Source: Ephydatia muelleri (taxonomy: Eukaryota; Porifera; Demospongiae; Spongillida; Spongillidae). Taken from it: a stretch of DNA of 64,000 bases. The stretch spans positions 712,573 to 776,572 of the forward strand of contig JABACO010000013.1 in NCBI GenBank assembly GCA_013339895.1, given 5' to 3'. Both the position numbers and the translations under genes were made by a program. Positions 10,738-22,486 of this stretch are shown here, one piece after another. The stretch's first letter is position 1. Each line of letters begins with the position of its first letter. The notes under the pieces were generated by a model. That model had not been told where the DNA came from and did no database searches. It was given only the letters and a program-made list of their open reading frames with translations.

Positions 10738-13700
10738 TCACGTGAGAGTCAACTTTGCCCCTTTCTTACCCCTCCCTCTTGAACTTGCCAACCTTTTCTT
10801 GCCACCACCACGATATCTGCCCCCTCTGCCCTTCCACCCCCTCTTGTGTGGTTGCGACCTCTGACCTCCCTGACCTGTGGCATTGGAATGGCACAAGTGA
10901 CCACCAAATCTTTCCACACCATACGCTTAAGACACACCCCCAGTAGACTCGCTGGCTCCACTTGACACGAATGGCTTGTAGTATAGCTCATTGTTTGGTT
11001 GTTCATGGATCTTGCGAAAAGCCTTGACAGGAGAGTCACTGACAGTATTCATGTCCACCATATACCCTCCCTCTGGCAGTGGATACAGTTGTGGAGCCAT
11101 TTTAGGAGAGGGTGTGGCCTCCTCTTCTTCATTGGGGGAACCCGATAGGAGCTCCAGCTCTCTGCCAGAGCATTCATCTGATTCCAAAACATTTCTATGC
11201 ATAGATTTGCCAGGTCATTCCAGGGTTAATCAGCTACATCAAATATCCTGCATCAGAATCACCTTACCTAGCCCCATCTAACTTGTTGTTTGGTTGTTCG
11301 TGGGTCTTGCGAAAAACCTTGACAGGAGAATCACTGACAGTATTCATGTCCACCATATACCCTCCCTCCGGCAGTGGATACAGTTGTGGAGCCATTTTAG
11401 GAGAGGGTGTGGCCTCCTCTTCTTCATTGGGGGAACCCGATAGGAACTCCAGCTCTCTGCCAGAACATTCACCTGATTCCAAAACATTTCTATGTATAGA
11501 TTACCAGGTCATTCCGGGGTTAATCAAATATCCTGCATCAGAATCACCTTACCTAGCCCCCTCTGGAGGGCCCAGAAGACTAGTTCTAAGGGAAAGAAGG
11601 AGAAACCGTAAGGCACATAGAGTCAGAACTGTATCACTGGCATGGTATAACTCACCTGACCTTTGGGGGAGGAGGAGGGGATGACCCACTTCCTATGTCA
11701 TCAACCTGACAGGTGGAGGCGTGGTCTTCTATCTCGGCTTGCGCAAACCGCTTCTGACAGAGAGGGCACGCGCGCATGGCCCTGCTCGGATCTGCTTGGC
11801 TGTCTTCAGTCAAATCTATGACACCTTTTCCACTTCAGGGGGAGGGAGGGAGGGGGTGAGAAAGATATACACATTCGGAAGGATCAGTGTCACTCCAAAG
11901 AGGACCTCAACAGGCATTACTTACTTCCTAGTAGGTACAGCCTCTTCACTCGACTCACTCTCCAGAGATCCCCTCTCCTCTTCCTCCTCCTCCTCCACCT
12001 GTTTCTCCCTCGATGCCCAAAGAGTTCTGTGTGGAGCTTTCGGCTTAGCTGGTAGCTGGGAAGATGTCTTCTGTCTCTTTGCCATATCTTCCACTAACTC
12101 ATCAAAGGAAGAGGCAGTCTGCTCAGACTGACGCCTCTTGCCCAGACCGAACCTCTTCTCTCTGCTCCCAGAGGCACTGCCGCCTGCTGGGGTGGTCGCA
12201 CCTCTCTTTGACAGCCACGCACTGTTGGAGGGTGTGGCTGTCACGCTCCTCGTGCTGATAGGGGTAGACACTTCTGCTAGCGGGGGGCTGACTTTCCCCT
12301 TGAACTCAAAAGGCCCTCCGCCGCTCAGAGGGGGGGTTATGTCCTTATCAGCGGGAGAGCCTTGCTTCGTACCGGCACATGAGCTCTTACCAGCAGCTGC
12401 CCTGCTGCCTTTGGTGGGAGTGATGGTGGTGATGGTGCTGCCTTTGGTGGGAGTGGTGGTGGTGATGGTGCTGCCTTTGGCGGGAGTGATAGTGGTGATG
12501 GTGCTGCCTTTGGCGGGAGTGATAGTGGTGATGGTGCTGCCTTTGGTGGGAGTGATGGTGGTGATGGTGCTGCCTTTGGTGGGAGTGGTGGTGATGGTGC
12601 TGCCTTTGGTGGGAGTTATAGTGGTGCCTTTGGTGGGAGTGGTGATGGTGCTGCCTTTGACAGTGGTTTGGATATTTAGCTCATCATCGCTGGAATGACA
12701 AAAGTTGAATACATCAGACGATGGTGACACTGGACGTTCATCCTTTGAAACAACTTGGTCCACCTTACTTCCAATAAGGGGTTTGGTGGGCTTGACAGGG
12801 GGCTTGGTCGGCTCCCCCGGGGGTTTAGTAGGCTTGACAGGGGGCTTGGTCGGCTCCGCCATTTCCTCATCACTTGTATCAGACGTGTCAGATTGTTCCC
12901 TATAAGGCAATGACCACACCTTTTTATTCACTCCAGAACGAGATGTTTCACGGCCAACACCGGTTTTGGGTGTGACAGGAGGTCCCCATGGAACCCTGAC
13001 CAGCTGCCTGCTCTGTGCGGCTTCTAGCTGTTTGATATAGTCATCAAAAACACGTAAGATTACTGAGGTATACTGGCATGTAGACGTTCCAGGTGGCGCC
13101 CATAGCTGAGGGGGGGAAGGTTTGGAATCTACAGGAGGGGGTGTGGCTGTGTCTATTTGAGTCTGCACGGGAGACCCACCTCCTGGTTTGGACAAAATGG
13201 CTGACGAGAGCTCACTATTGCCTCCCAACACAGGCGTTCGTGCTCTGGGTTTGCCTCCACTGGACATAGCCCCTCCTGTTCCCTTCTCCCCCTTCTCCTC
13301 CTTCTCCTCCTTCCTGACACCTCTTTTGCTAGGACTTGCCAGGCTACCCTCCTCGCGTCTGTCTCCCTCAGAGGCACCACCACTTCCAACTTCTTTCTTC
13401 CCTCTGTCTTGCCTCCTCAGGCTAAGCATCTTCTGCTTGGCGCCCCTGCTGTTGGGAAAGAAGGACAGCCCTCATACCGGCACACAACCAAAGAGACCTC
13501 ACTTTGTAGAGTTGCTCCTCTCTGCGCTGTGCTCTCCTGAGGACACCTTCCCTTTTTCATCAACAGTGGCCACACCCTCTTCTCTCTGGCCTTCAGACAT
13601 GGGTGACGCCCCTTTGCTTGCGTCTGATTGGTCGCACCATAGCACAGTACGAGGAGAGGGATGGGGCCGGAGAGGTGAACAGTTAGATGGTACAACTACC

Positions 13701-14452
13701 CTCTCCAGCGTCACTATGGGCTGCTGCAGCAATGGAGGTCTGGGCACTACTCCTGACTGTTGGAGCAATGGAGGTCTGGGTGCTACCACCAGTGGCTGCT
13801 GCAGCAAAGGAGGTCTGGGGACTGGTAAAGAGGGGAGGACACTGATGGGGTGTGGTGCTGATTGGATAGGGACTTCCCCCTGCAATGTCACTGGACTGGC
13901 TGGTTTCCCAGAACCTTTACTACTGTTTCCTTGGACCTCCATACACATGTTCTCCTCCCACAGACATTTCCTTCTGTCCTCCCTCTCTTTTTCACGACGA
14001 CTCTCCTCCATGGCTCGCTGGAAACCATATCAATACCTTGTACTCTCGATGCCCCTCCCCCATCCCCTTCTCACCTCTAGGTTCTCCTCTTCTTCTCGTC
14101 TGCTGCGTTCATCTGCAACGCAAGAAACGAGTTAAATCATCGTGTGTCCAAAATCAAGAAGAACAAGAAGAAAAGAAGAAGAAGAAATAATACGAGAAAC
14201 AACCATACTCTCTTCTCTCGTGGTATTTCTTGCACCTGCTCTTCTGGTAGTCGAGGTTTTGACGCGAGGCTGGACTGCATCCTATAGGCACGTGCGATTC
14301 GTCTTACGCTACACTGCAGCTGTACTTACCGTGTCCATAGCTGTGTCGTCCTCCGTGCCTGATAGTTCTATCACATCATTCTTTGACACCGTTCCTCCTC
14401 CTCCTGCAAATTTGAGATGACTGTCTATACTTTGTTGTTTCTTTTTTGCCAT
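10738..14452 (-). CDS. UIMC1: RAP80/UIMC1 homologue (BRCA1-A complex ubiquitin reader)
   Basis: RAP80 binds K63-linked ubiquitin and SUMO at DNA breaks and recruits the Abraxas/BRCC36 complex. Features in order: exon 1 (14452-14330) has a SUMO-interaction motif, NDVIELSGTEDD. A UIM is built across a splice junction, NLE (about 14065) joined to RAMEESRREKERED (about 14011), fitting the pattern hydrophobic-x-x-A-x-x-x-S-x-x-E. A long exon (about 14020-11932) has PRPPLLQQ repeats, PTKPP repeats, a GSTITTITPTK array and, near 13090-13010, QYTSVILRVFDDYIKQLEAA, which resembles the Abraxas-interacting region. A second SIM (VIDLTED) precedes a zinc finger, CPLCQKRFAQAEIEDHASTC (about 11775-11716). 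Two duplicated exons each carry a DSPVK-x-F motif, and the last exon is a basic GRGKK tail ending at TGA 10740-10738. Family assignment is from remembered motif order; splicing is inferred. Confidence 0.8.
10978..11555. repeat. Tandem duplication of a UIMC1 exon (two copies, about 285-295 bp)
   Basis: Copy 1 (about 10978-11268) and copy 2 (about 11283-11553) include the same exon (GRELELLSGSPNEEEEATPS through VSDSPVK) and its upstream intron. They differ by a few substitutions and a roughly 10-bp insertion (GTAGCTGAT type) in the intron. Both exons stay open in the same frame. Confidence 0.9.
12408..12665. repeat. Coding minisatellite in UIMC1 (33-bp unit)
   Basis: About eight 30-33 bp units encoding GSTITTITPTK or GSTITTITPAK on the minus strand. 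Unit lengths are multiples of three, so the frame is kept. The block lies between the AIR-like segment and the zinc finger. Confidence 0.9.
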
Positions 14453-14508
14453 GATCAAGACAGTTCTACAATTTAACTCCTTAGTCACGAATTATTGCAG
14501 GTGTAGGC
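14453..14508. promoter_or_regulatory. Divergent promoter, UIMC1 / MRPL46
   Basis: Only 56 bp separate the two start codons, so both 5' UTRs are extremely short or the transcripts overlap. No TATA box is evident. Confidence 0.6.
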
Positions 14509-15646
14509 ATGGCCCAGAGGTTCGGCGCGCTCAGACTTTCTTGCGCATCAACGTCTTTGCGCGGACAATACCGGACGCTTTGGGATAAGAGCGAGAAAAA
14601 GCACGCTTATCCGAGTGGACTACCTCACATAGTAAATTATAATCACGTGTCTCGCACTCTTGTGTCTCAGGCGCAAGGGGTCGCAAAGACTGCGGAAGAG
14701 TCGGGAACCGTAGCCAAGCCTATTGGCTATCCATGGAGGATTGTTAGCGCTGTGTGTGTCCAGCGCTTTCCCACGCTAAGCCGCCAGAAAACCCCGTTTG
14801 AACTGGAATTCGAGGAACATAAAGACATAAAGAGGGCCGAAAGAAGCCGTTTGTCGAACCATGAGCTCACGCTGCTCGACTACGCAAGGAAAAGAGCCGA
14901 AAGAGATAAGAAGGCCCTTGCTGAGAGTCTGGACGACACACAGGTATGTCGTACGTAGGCAGTCTGCACTGGGATGCTTCGATTATTTAGCAATCGGTGT
15001 GGTCAGTTGCCACCCCTTGAAGGTAACGACGAATTCGACGAGCTTCAGGAGTCCAGGGAGGCCGAAGTAGGGCAGTTCCGACCAGCGCCGAGGGAGACTC
15101 TTGCAGACTTAAGCGACGACAAGAAGTCGTTGCACCGGAAGCTGGACCGTGTGTTGTACTTGTTGGTGAAGAAGGCCAGACAGGAGCACGCTTGGCAGAT
15201 GCCCCAGGGCGGGCTGGAGAAGGAAGAGTCGCTGGCACAGGTATCAGGCCAGTTTCTGCAACTGTGGTTTGTGTATATGCGTTCGTTATCTTTTGGTTTC
15301 TCGCTCTATTTCATAGGCGGCCGTTAGGGAGCTTCGTGAAGAATGTGGCAGCGGGCTGAATGTCAAATTTCTCAGCGGTGCCCCCGCGCTCTACTTCTCA
15401 TATTTGAATCCCGCACCTTCCCCGGCGGGACTGATTGGTTCAAAAGTGAGATGTGCTTTACTATAGAGACAAATTGTTTCAATTGTTCTTTTACAGGTGT
15501 TCTTCATCAAAGCGCAGTACTTGTCGGGAAATGTTGTGGTAGATAACAGTGAATTGGACGATTATGTCTGGGTGACGAAAGACGAAATGAAGGGCTATGT
15601 ATCAGATGAATATTACAAAAAAGTGGCGCCTGTACTGATTGATTGA
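14509..15646 (+). CDS. MRPL46: Mitochondrial ribosomal protein bL46m (MRPL46)
   Basis: Component of the mitochondrial large ribosomal subunit with a NUDIX-like fold. Exon 1 (14509-14942) begins MAQRFGALRLSCASTSLRGQ, an arginine-rich presequence without early acids, consistent with mitochondrial import. It is followed by PWRIVSAVCVQRFPTLSRQK and a charged helical segment (RSRLSNHELTLLDYARKRAE). Exon 2 (about 15020-15240) encodes KKSLHRKLDRVLYLLVKKAR and WQMPQGGLEKEESLAQ. Exon 3 (about 15318-15450) encodes AAVRELREECGSGLNVKFLS, the NUDIX-like helix. The last exon (about 15498-15646) encodes VFFIKAQYLSGNVVVDNSEL and DDYVWVTKDEMKGYVSDEYY, with TGA at 15644-15646. The ZDHHC16 start codon is only 47 bp downstream on the same strand. 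Confidence 0.92.
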
Positions 15647-15692
15647 TGTGCAGTAGTTATTCTCCGAAATTATTAATTATTGTTTAGGGAGG

Positions 15693-16273
15693 ATGCGGGC
15701 TATTTGCAGAAACGCCACCTTTGGGCTGAACAGAACCTTCAGACCTCTCAGAAGGCTATGTCTGCCCGCTCTTTCTCTCATGAGAACTCCAAGCGGCCGT
15801 TATTGCGAGTGGTCTGGCGCTTTCTTCGAACCTTGTATGGAATACTGTGAAAGAAGTGTGTGGATAGTCGGATTAGTAAGTCATAGCAAGGAATGGTAGT
15901 CGTAGCGTGTAATTACTGACCTAAGTAAAAACTGATGTCTGCGCGACTTTTTTTTTACCCTGGTTAGTTGGATCGTACCTTTTCCCCATCGCTGTAGGGA
16001 GTCCACGATATAGTTGCTTCATCAACGAAAGCAAACCTCCCTCCATTATCGTGTTTCGTTGCAGGTGTGCTTTTTCTTGGTACTGCTGGGAATATCAACT
16101 GTGGTTGGTACAATGTACTTGTACTTGGTGCCTTATATGTGGAGGACGTACCACCCGCTGACGTTCACTGTGTACATCACCTACGGACACTATTTGCTGG
16201 TCAATATCTGTTATCATTACTTCAAAGGTGTCTACACAAGCCCTGGATGGGCGCCGAAGGTTAGAATATGTGT

Positions 16274-16304
<31 letters not shown>

Positions 16305-16771
16305 CTGAAGGGGAGGAGGAGGAGGGATGGCTGAAGGAGAGGAGGAGAGTGGTGTGTGTGTGGGGGAGTGGCTGGAGGGGAGGAGGAGAGTAGGTAGTTT
16401 GCAGCCTTTTGTGCATCAAACATTTGCATGTTGGTGTAAGTAAATACAGTTAAACATTCAATTATTTTAAGGGACATAAAATCAAGTTCAGATTTGTGGT
16501 GTACTGCCTAAAGTTGATTAGATTTTGATTCAAAGTCTTTGGTTAGTGTGATTTAGAATTAACCAATTATCAATAATGCTTGGACAATGTTCTATTGTTG
16601 ATCTATTAAAACAGTATGCACACACACACACACACACACACACATGCAAACACATACACACACATACACACACACACATGCAAACACATACACACACACA
16701 CACACACACATGCAAACACATACACACACACACACACATGCAAACACATACACACACACACACACATGCAA

Positions 16772-16802
<31 letters not shown>

Positions 16803-19024
16803 TGCAAACACATACACACACACACACACACATGCAAACACATACACACACACACACACATGCAAACACATACACACACACACACACACACTGTGTATGG
16901 TGCATGTAGTGTTTGCCTGTTGCAGGGGGGAATGATGTATATGTATTGTATGTGTGCTTGGCGTGAATGGGGGGGGGGGGGGGGGGGGGGTGTTGGTAGA
17001 TTTCAGGCTTCCAACCTGAGAGGGCAGAGCTGAAGAAAGGATGGACCTACTGTAACAAGTGTAAGTCATCTTACTTTGCACAACCTGACATCACTGTTGT
17101 GTGTGTTTGGACTAAAGGCGAGTGTCCTAAACCACCCAGAGCACATCACTGTAGAATTTGTAACAGGCAAGACAATCTCCTTCAAGTTTACTCTTCCCTC
17201 TACCTTATCTCAATTTCATCTAACCCTTGTCCTTTCTTCCCTTCTCTCCTTGCTCCTCCCTCACCTCCCCAATCCCTCTCCTCCCCACTCCTCCATCCTA
17301 CCCCTCTTCTGTGCTCCTTTTCAATATTTTTTCCTGCTCTCCTTCACGCACGGAACAGATGCGTTCTAAAAATGGACCACCACTGCCGTAAGTGTGTGCG
17401 AACCTTTGCTGTACTGTGATCCCACGATGTGCAAATACCAACATTCCATGCCCTGCCCTGTGGCTGGCAGCCTGGATGTTCAACTGCATCGGACACTACA
17501 ACCATCGCTACTTCATGTTCTTCATCATCTACATGTGGCTGGGCACAGCCTTTGTCATCCACACTCAGTGGGCCAGAGTTCTGGTCCTGCTCAATACCAC
17601 CTCCGTGAGTTCGAGGGGACATTGGGACGGGGGAGGGGGGAGGCACGGAATTGAGAGTGCTAACAGTGTGAGTGGTGGCGTGTTGAGGTGAAGAAAGTGT
17701 GGTAAGCACACCACATCAGCGCCACGTCTTAACACCCTGTAGGAATCTTTCTTGTCTTTCCTTGGAAACTTTGGATTGGTAAGCTTGTACTTTTAAATTA
17801 AAATAATATTGCTTCAGTCCTTCCACCATCACATACATGTATGCAATGTGTATGTGTCATCACCGCACACACACACACACACATGCACACACACACACAC
17901 ACACACACACATGCACACACACATGCACACACACATGCACATGCACACACACACACGCACATGCACACACACACACATGCACACACACATGCACACACAC
18001 ATGCACATGCACACACACACATGCACATGCACACATGCACATGCACACATGCACACATGCACATGCACACATGCACATGCACACACATGCACATGCACAC
18101 ACATGCACACACACATGCACACACACACATGCACATACACACATGCATACACATGCACACACATGCATGCACACACATTCACACACACATACATGTACAC
18201 GCACACATACACTTGCAACTATAAAACACACGCACACACATGAAACCAAGAGGGGAACTATGGAGACAGCCATTGAGGCAGGACCACCTGTGGGGAACGA
18301 AAGTGGCCTTGTGATAATGGTCTTCTTCATCTGTGTGGGCGTGACTGTGGCCCTCTCCATTCTTGGGGGATGGCATCTGTTCCTGATCTCAGTCAGTGAG
18401 ACAACTATAGAGTTCTACTTGAACAAGAGAGAGGCAATGAAACTGAGAAAAGAAGGAAAGGTACGTGCTGGGTAAATGAAAGCACGGTATTACACTCACG
18501 TACACATATGCATGCAGAAATTTCACAACGCCTATTCTTTTGGCTGCATCAACAACTGGCTTTTCTTCCTTGGACTTGTTAATGGAAGGCGAGTTAATGA
18601 GAGGGTCTCTCCAGCATTCACTTTCCCAACACACACTTCCCTCACTTCCACACACTCCCCTCATCTCCACACACTCCCTCATCTCCACACACTTCCCTCA
18701 TCTCCACACACTTCCCTCATCTCCACACACTTCCCTCATCCCCACACACTCCCTCACTTCCACACACTCCCCTCATCTCCACACACTTCCCTCATCTCCA
18801 CACACTTCCCTCATCTCCACACTTCCCTCATCCCTCATCTCCACACTTCCCTCATCTCCACACACTTCCCTCATCTCCACTCACTCTCCTCATCTCCACA
18901 CAACAGATCCTTTCTTCGTAACATCCTCCTTCCCTCTGGTCATTCACCACACCATGATGGGATAGGATGGGAGAGGGACAACATTTTAAACCACAAGGAT
19001 AAGCCCAGAGCCATCCCAGTGTGA
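15693..19024 (+). CDS. ZDHHC16: ZDHHC16-type palmitoyltransferase (DHHC family), right-arm copy
   Basis: Integral-membrane protein S-acyltransferase. Exon 1 (15693-about 15878) ends FFEPCMEYCERSVWIVGL. Exon 2 (16065-16258) carries two helices (CFFLVLLGISTVVGTMYLYL; YGHYLLVNICYHYF) and ends TSPGWAPK. The cysteine-rich domain is split over several exons: FQPERAELKKGWTYCNKC (about 17000-17060), ECPKPPRAHHCRICNR (17119-17167), CVLKMDHHC (17359-17388) and PWMFNCIGHYNHRYFMFFII (from 17471), giving the catalytic DHHC. Later exons give a helix (VIMVFFICVGVTVALSILGG), IEFYLNKREAMKLRKEGK, AYSFGCINNWLFFLGL and LRNILLPSGHSPHHDGIGWE; TGA is 19022-19024. The FGC-NNW and LLPSGHSPH blocks fit ZDHHC16 best among the DHHC groups I know. 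Confidence 0.9.
16262..16310. repeat. GT/poly-G tract after a ZDHHC16 donor site
   Basis: (GT)n followed by about 14 G immediately after the exon 2 donor. The left-arm counterpart near 7857-7893 has a longer homopolymer. Confidence 0.8.
16616..16990. repeat. CA-rich array and poly-G tract in ZDHHC16 intron (right)
   Basis: Mirror of 7161-7545, with CATGCAAACACATACACAC units and a shorter G run. Confidence 0.88.
17865..18235. repeat. CA/ACATGCAC microsatellite in ZDHHC16 intron (right)
   Basis: Mirror of 5935-6286. Confidence 0.88.
18625..18905. repeat. 19-bp minisatellite in ZDHHC16 intron (right)
   Basis: CACACACTTCCCTCATCTC units running to the acceptor at about 18903; mirror of 5236-5525 with a slightly different unit series. 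Confidence 0.88.
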
Positions 19025-19116
19025 GGGGCCATCATGGCTGCTCTTATAACTCTCATCTTTTGTTCCTTTTTCTGTTCTCAAAAGAAAAAAAAAAGAAATT
19101 AATTATGAGAATTTGA

Positions 19117-19122
19117 AATAAA
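19117..19122 (+). terminator. Candidate poly(A) signal of ZDHHC16
   Basis: AATAAA about 93 bp after the ZDHHC16 stop, inside the 150-bp gap to the convergent ENTPD gene. Inference from motif and position only. Confidence 0.5.
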
Positions 19123-19174
19123 AATATTGAACAGTCATGATATAAATATGGCAGATGTGTACAGGCAGAAATGA

Positions 19175-22170
19175 TTATGCAGGGGCAATAGTTGACAGCC
19201 TTCCCACACTCTGGGATCTTCCTAGGAGTGTCTGTGTGACTCTGCTGATGGAAGCCACAGACATACTCCTGGGCAGGTGCTGGCGGCGGTCACGGCAACT
19301 GCATGCAAGCAGGATCACGGCTACTATGATGACCACAAGGCAGGGTAGCAGGAAGGCCACGCCCCCACCAGAGCTCAGCACAGAGTGCAGGTTACGTGTC
19401 CTGCTGCTGGATCTCCCTGTTAACAGGATACTTAGCTTGGATATTGCTGGATATTCCAGGACTCTCACCTCAATGGCAGGAATCGAGTGTGGTGAAGAAT
19501 GGCTCCCAGAGGCCACTGAACACGTTGACCATTGATGTAGGAGACAGAATGCAAGTTTGAGAAGTTGCCAGGAAACCCAAAGCCATCATGGATGATTAGA
19601 GAGAGCCAGGAGGACTTTAGGCACTTGACCTTGGTGGGGTGAGGGGGAAGGAGAGGAGGTAGACAACATGAGGGTCAGAGAGCTGGAAGAACACCTACTA
19701 CTACATACGATAAATGTCAGCCGTTGGGGTAACAGGTTATTCTGAATCTGCGGAGAAGGGTCTCCAATGCGTTTCGCAAAACCCCGATAGGAATGAGAGG
19801 TTAGACACGTGACCTTTCCGCCTACACCCCCACCCGCCATCCACACCGAAGCACTCTCCCATCCACACCGGCCAGCACGCGCCAGCCACACCGGCCCAGC
19901 CACACCGGCCCGCCACCGCCCAGCCACACGGGCACAGCAACGCCCAGCCACACCGGCCCAGCACCGCCAGCCACACCGGCCAGCACGCGCCCAGCCACAC
20001 CGGCAGCCACACCGCCCGAACACCGCCCAGCCACACGGGCACAGCAAGACCAGACACACCGGCCCATACCCTCCCATCCAACCTTCCCATCCACACCTTC
20101 CCATCCACACCTTCCCATCCACCTTCCATCCACACCTTCCCATCCACACCTTCCCATCCACACCTTCCCAATCCACACCTTCCCATCCACACCTTCCCTC
20201 CCACCTCCCATCCACACTTTCACATCAACTCCCATCCACACCGTCACACTCACCCTCCCCTCCACACCTTTACATCATCCTCCCACCACACACATCACCT
20301 TTCCTCCACACCACCCTCCCTCCTTCAACCTCCTCCCTTATCCCCATTCAACCTTTGCGGCTCTACTCAAAATCAGCTCTGCTGTAATCTTCCCCAACCA
20401 GCAGCAGGTCATGCATCGAGTACCAGAACTCCGACAAACCATAGAACTCAAGATGGCGGTACTCCACACTGGGGGGACTGAGGAAGCTGTCCGAACACGA
20501 AACCATCAAAACAGGGATGTGTGGCCTGGTTTGTATGGAGGAGGGGCCTCAGTGCCCTCCTGCAAGCCATAGAAGTTGCCCACACCCTTCAATTTTACGG
20601 GATAGTCCCCAAGTGTGGCGTTCTCTGTCAGGTCAGGGGGGAGACAGGGTGTGTTGATGGTCATCCTGGGGACCAGAACTGTGGTATTCCCATCGCTGTG
20701 GGAATGGGGGGGGGGGGGGAGGAGGCATATGGCACAATCGTAAACCACACATTGTTGGGACATTGAACGATCACATCACATGCACACAGCAGCAGGTCAC
20801 ACTACAGGTCACATGCACACAGCAGCAGGTCACACAACACCTACACATGCACACACAGGAGCACACGAACCTTTCCATATCAAGGTCGGCTAATGACATC
20901 TGGTACTTCCTCCATATCTCATTCGTACCGAACCCAAGGTATGTCGCCAGGAAAATACGATGTTTGTGTGAATTCCCATGAAAACCACAGCCAAGGTCCA
21001 GCTCCAGTGTGTTGCTAGGAGAAACCTCTGCCTAGAAACACATACAAACAGTAGTGTACTTGCCAGTCCCCAGCCCCATACAAGGCACATGCATCAGATG
21101 TGCAAGCAGCAGCTGTACCACCTCTGAGATGAGATCACACACACACACCTTCACACACACACACATGCACATACAAACTGTACTCACATCAGGAGGTATC
21201 TCAAATGCTATCTGCAAAGAGGCTCCTCCCATATCTAGAGAACCTACAGTGGTGATACCTGTAACCAAGGAGACCATCTTTATGGTGACGAGGCACAAGA
21301 AGGCATCAGTACCATCGTGATGAGAACTGAATCTTCCTAGAAGGTAGTTGACAGCTATCCAGCTGAACACTCCTGAGCAAACACATATAACAAATGGTAA
21401 GGTGTATACTGATTCACATACATCCAAACGCACATCCACACACACCTTCCATCTTGCCCGATATGATACTAATGCTATCTTGTGGCAAATGGAATGGATA
21501 CATGGTTGACAAGACCTCGTACAGGTAACTCGTCAGATTCTTCTGCTCCGCCTCCGGTACTAGCCTTAGCCCCGCTGTCCCCAGAAGATAGAGAGGAGTC
21601 TCTGGGTACCTGTCAGCGGGGACCAGCTCCATCGCAAAGTCCAGCAGAGGTTTCAGGCCGTCATACGCAGCTGATGGCGTAGATACGAAAGTGTGTAGTC
21701 CTATACAGGTACGGAGACGAGGCAATTTGAAACACGATCCGACCGTCGCTTTGTCGCACCTGGCTGCACTTTTTTCGTGTAAGGAACACCATAGGGGTCC
21801 AGAAGGTATTGAATATCCAGCAGCTTCTCGGGGTCGCCGTCGTGCGGGGGCCAGTGGAAAATGTACACTTTGCTACCACTGCTCCCGGCGTCTATCACTA
21901 CACCGTAGTTGTGCACAGCGGTGGTACTACTGCCTACATCGGGTGGGGGGAGAAAGGCAATAGAGTGAGCCTGGCCCCCCGTGATTAACGATGCCCCTCA
22001 CCAGAATAACGCGTCTGAGCCGTCCAATACCACAGAGTTATTCCAACCATCACCAAAGCAACCACTAGGAGAATAAGCTTTTTCAAGTGTGAAAAAATAG
22101 TGTTCATGCCAAAAGCTCGCACCGACGTGAAGATACTGCAATTCAAAACGACACGTTTAAATACGGTCAT
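19175..22170 (-). pseudogene. ENTPD4: ENTPD4/7-type apyrase, right-arm copy with lesions
   Basis: Mirror copy of 1964-4973, start 22170, stop 19177-19175. All exons up to [20 protein letters not shown] match the left copy. An extra base near 20564 changes NFYGCRRAL to NFYGLQEG and shifts the frame to an early stop. The next exon (about 19790-19715) has many small differences, and the base pair before it reads CG where the left copy has the AG acceptor. The minisatellite beside it is also disordered. The cluster of errors beside a tandem repeat points to poor consensus quality; a genuinely broken allele is the alternative. Confidence 0.78.
19810..20290. repeat. Minisatellite in ENTPD intron (right version, with GC-rich block)
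   Basis: The part at 20060-20290 has CACACCTTCCCATC units like the left arm, but 19850-20060 consists of GCCAGCCACACCGGCC-like units not present on the left. Confidence 0.9.
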
Positions 22171-22486
22171 CTTTACTATGCTCTTTAAAAAAAAAAAGTC
22201 TGACCGTGCCATTGAAAGACCTCCAACACCGCCATGCAAGCCACTATTGTCAAAGAAAATTGGTATACAGAGATGTGCGATAAGACCGCGAACTCGCACT
22301 CACGGATGTTATGGGTATATTATTTTCGATTATAATCCAAGGTACGTGCCTCTCCTAAACGGCAGACAAAGGGTTAAAAACAACACCCATACGCGCATGC
22401 GATAATTTTTAATGTAAGCGCTTTTCAATAACTAATGCTGAGCAAAAGGAACATATTCACTGCGAATAAACCGGTCAAACAAACTG
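22171..22486. other. Intergenic, ENTPD to CDC23 (right arm)
   Basis: Mirror of 1648-1963. No gene seen. Confidence 0.6.
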
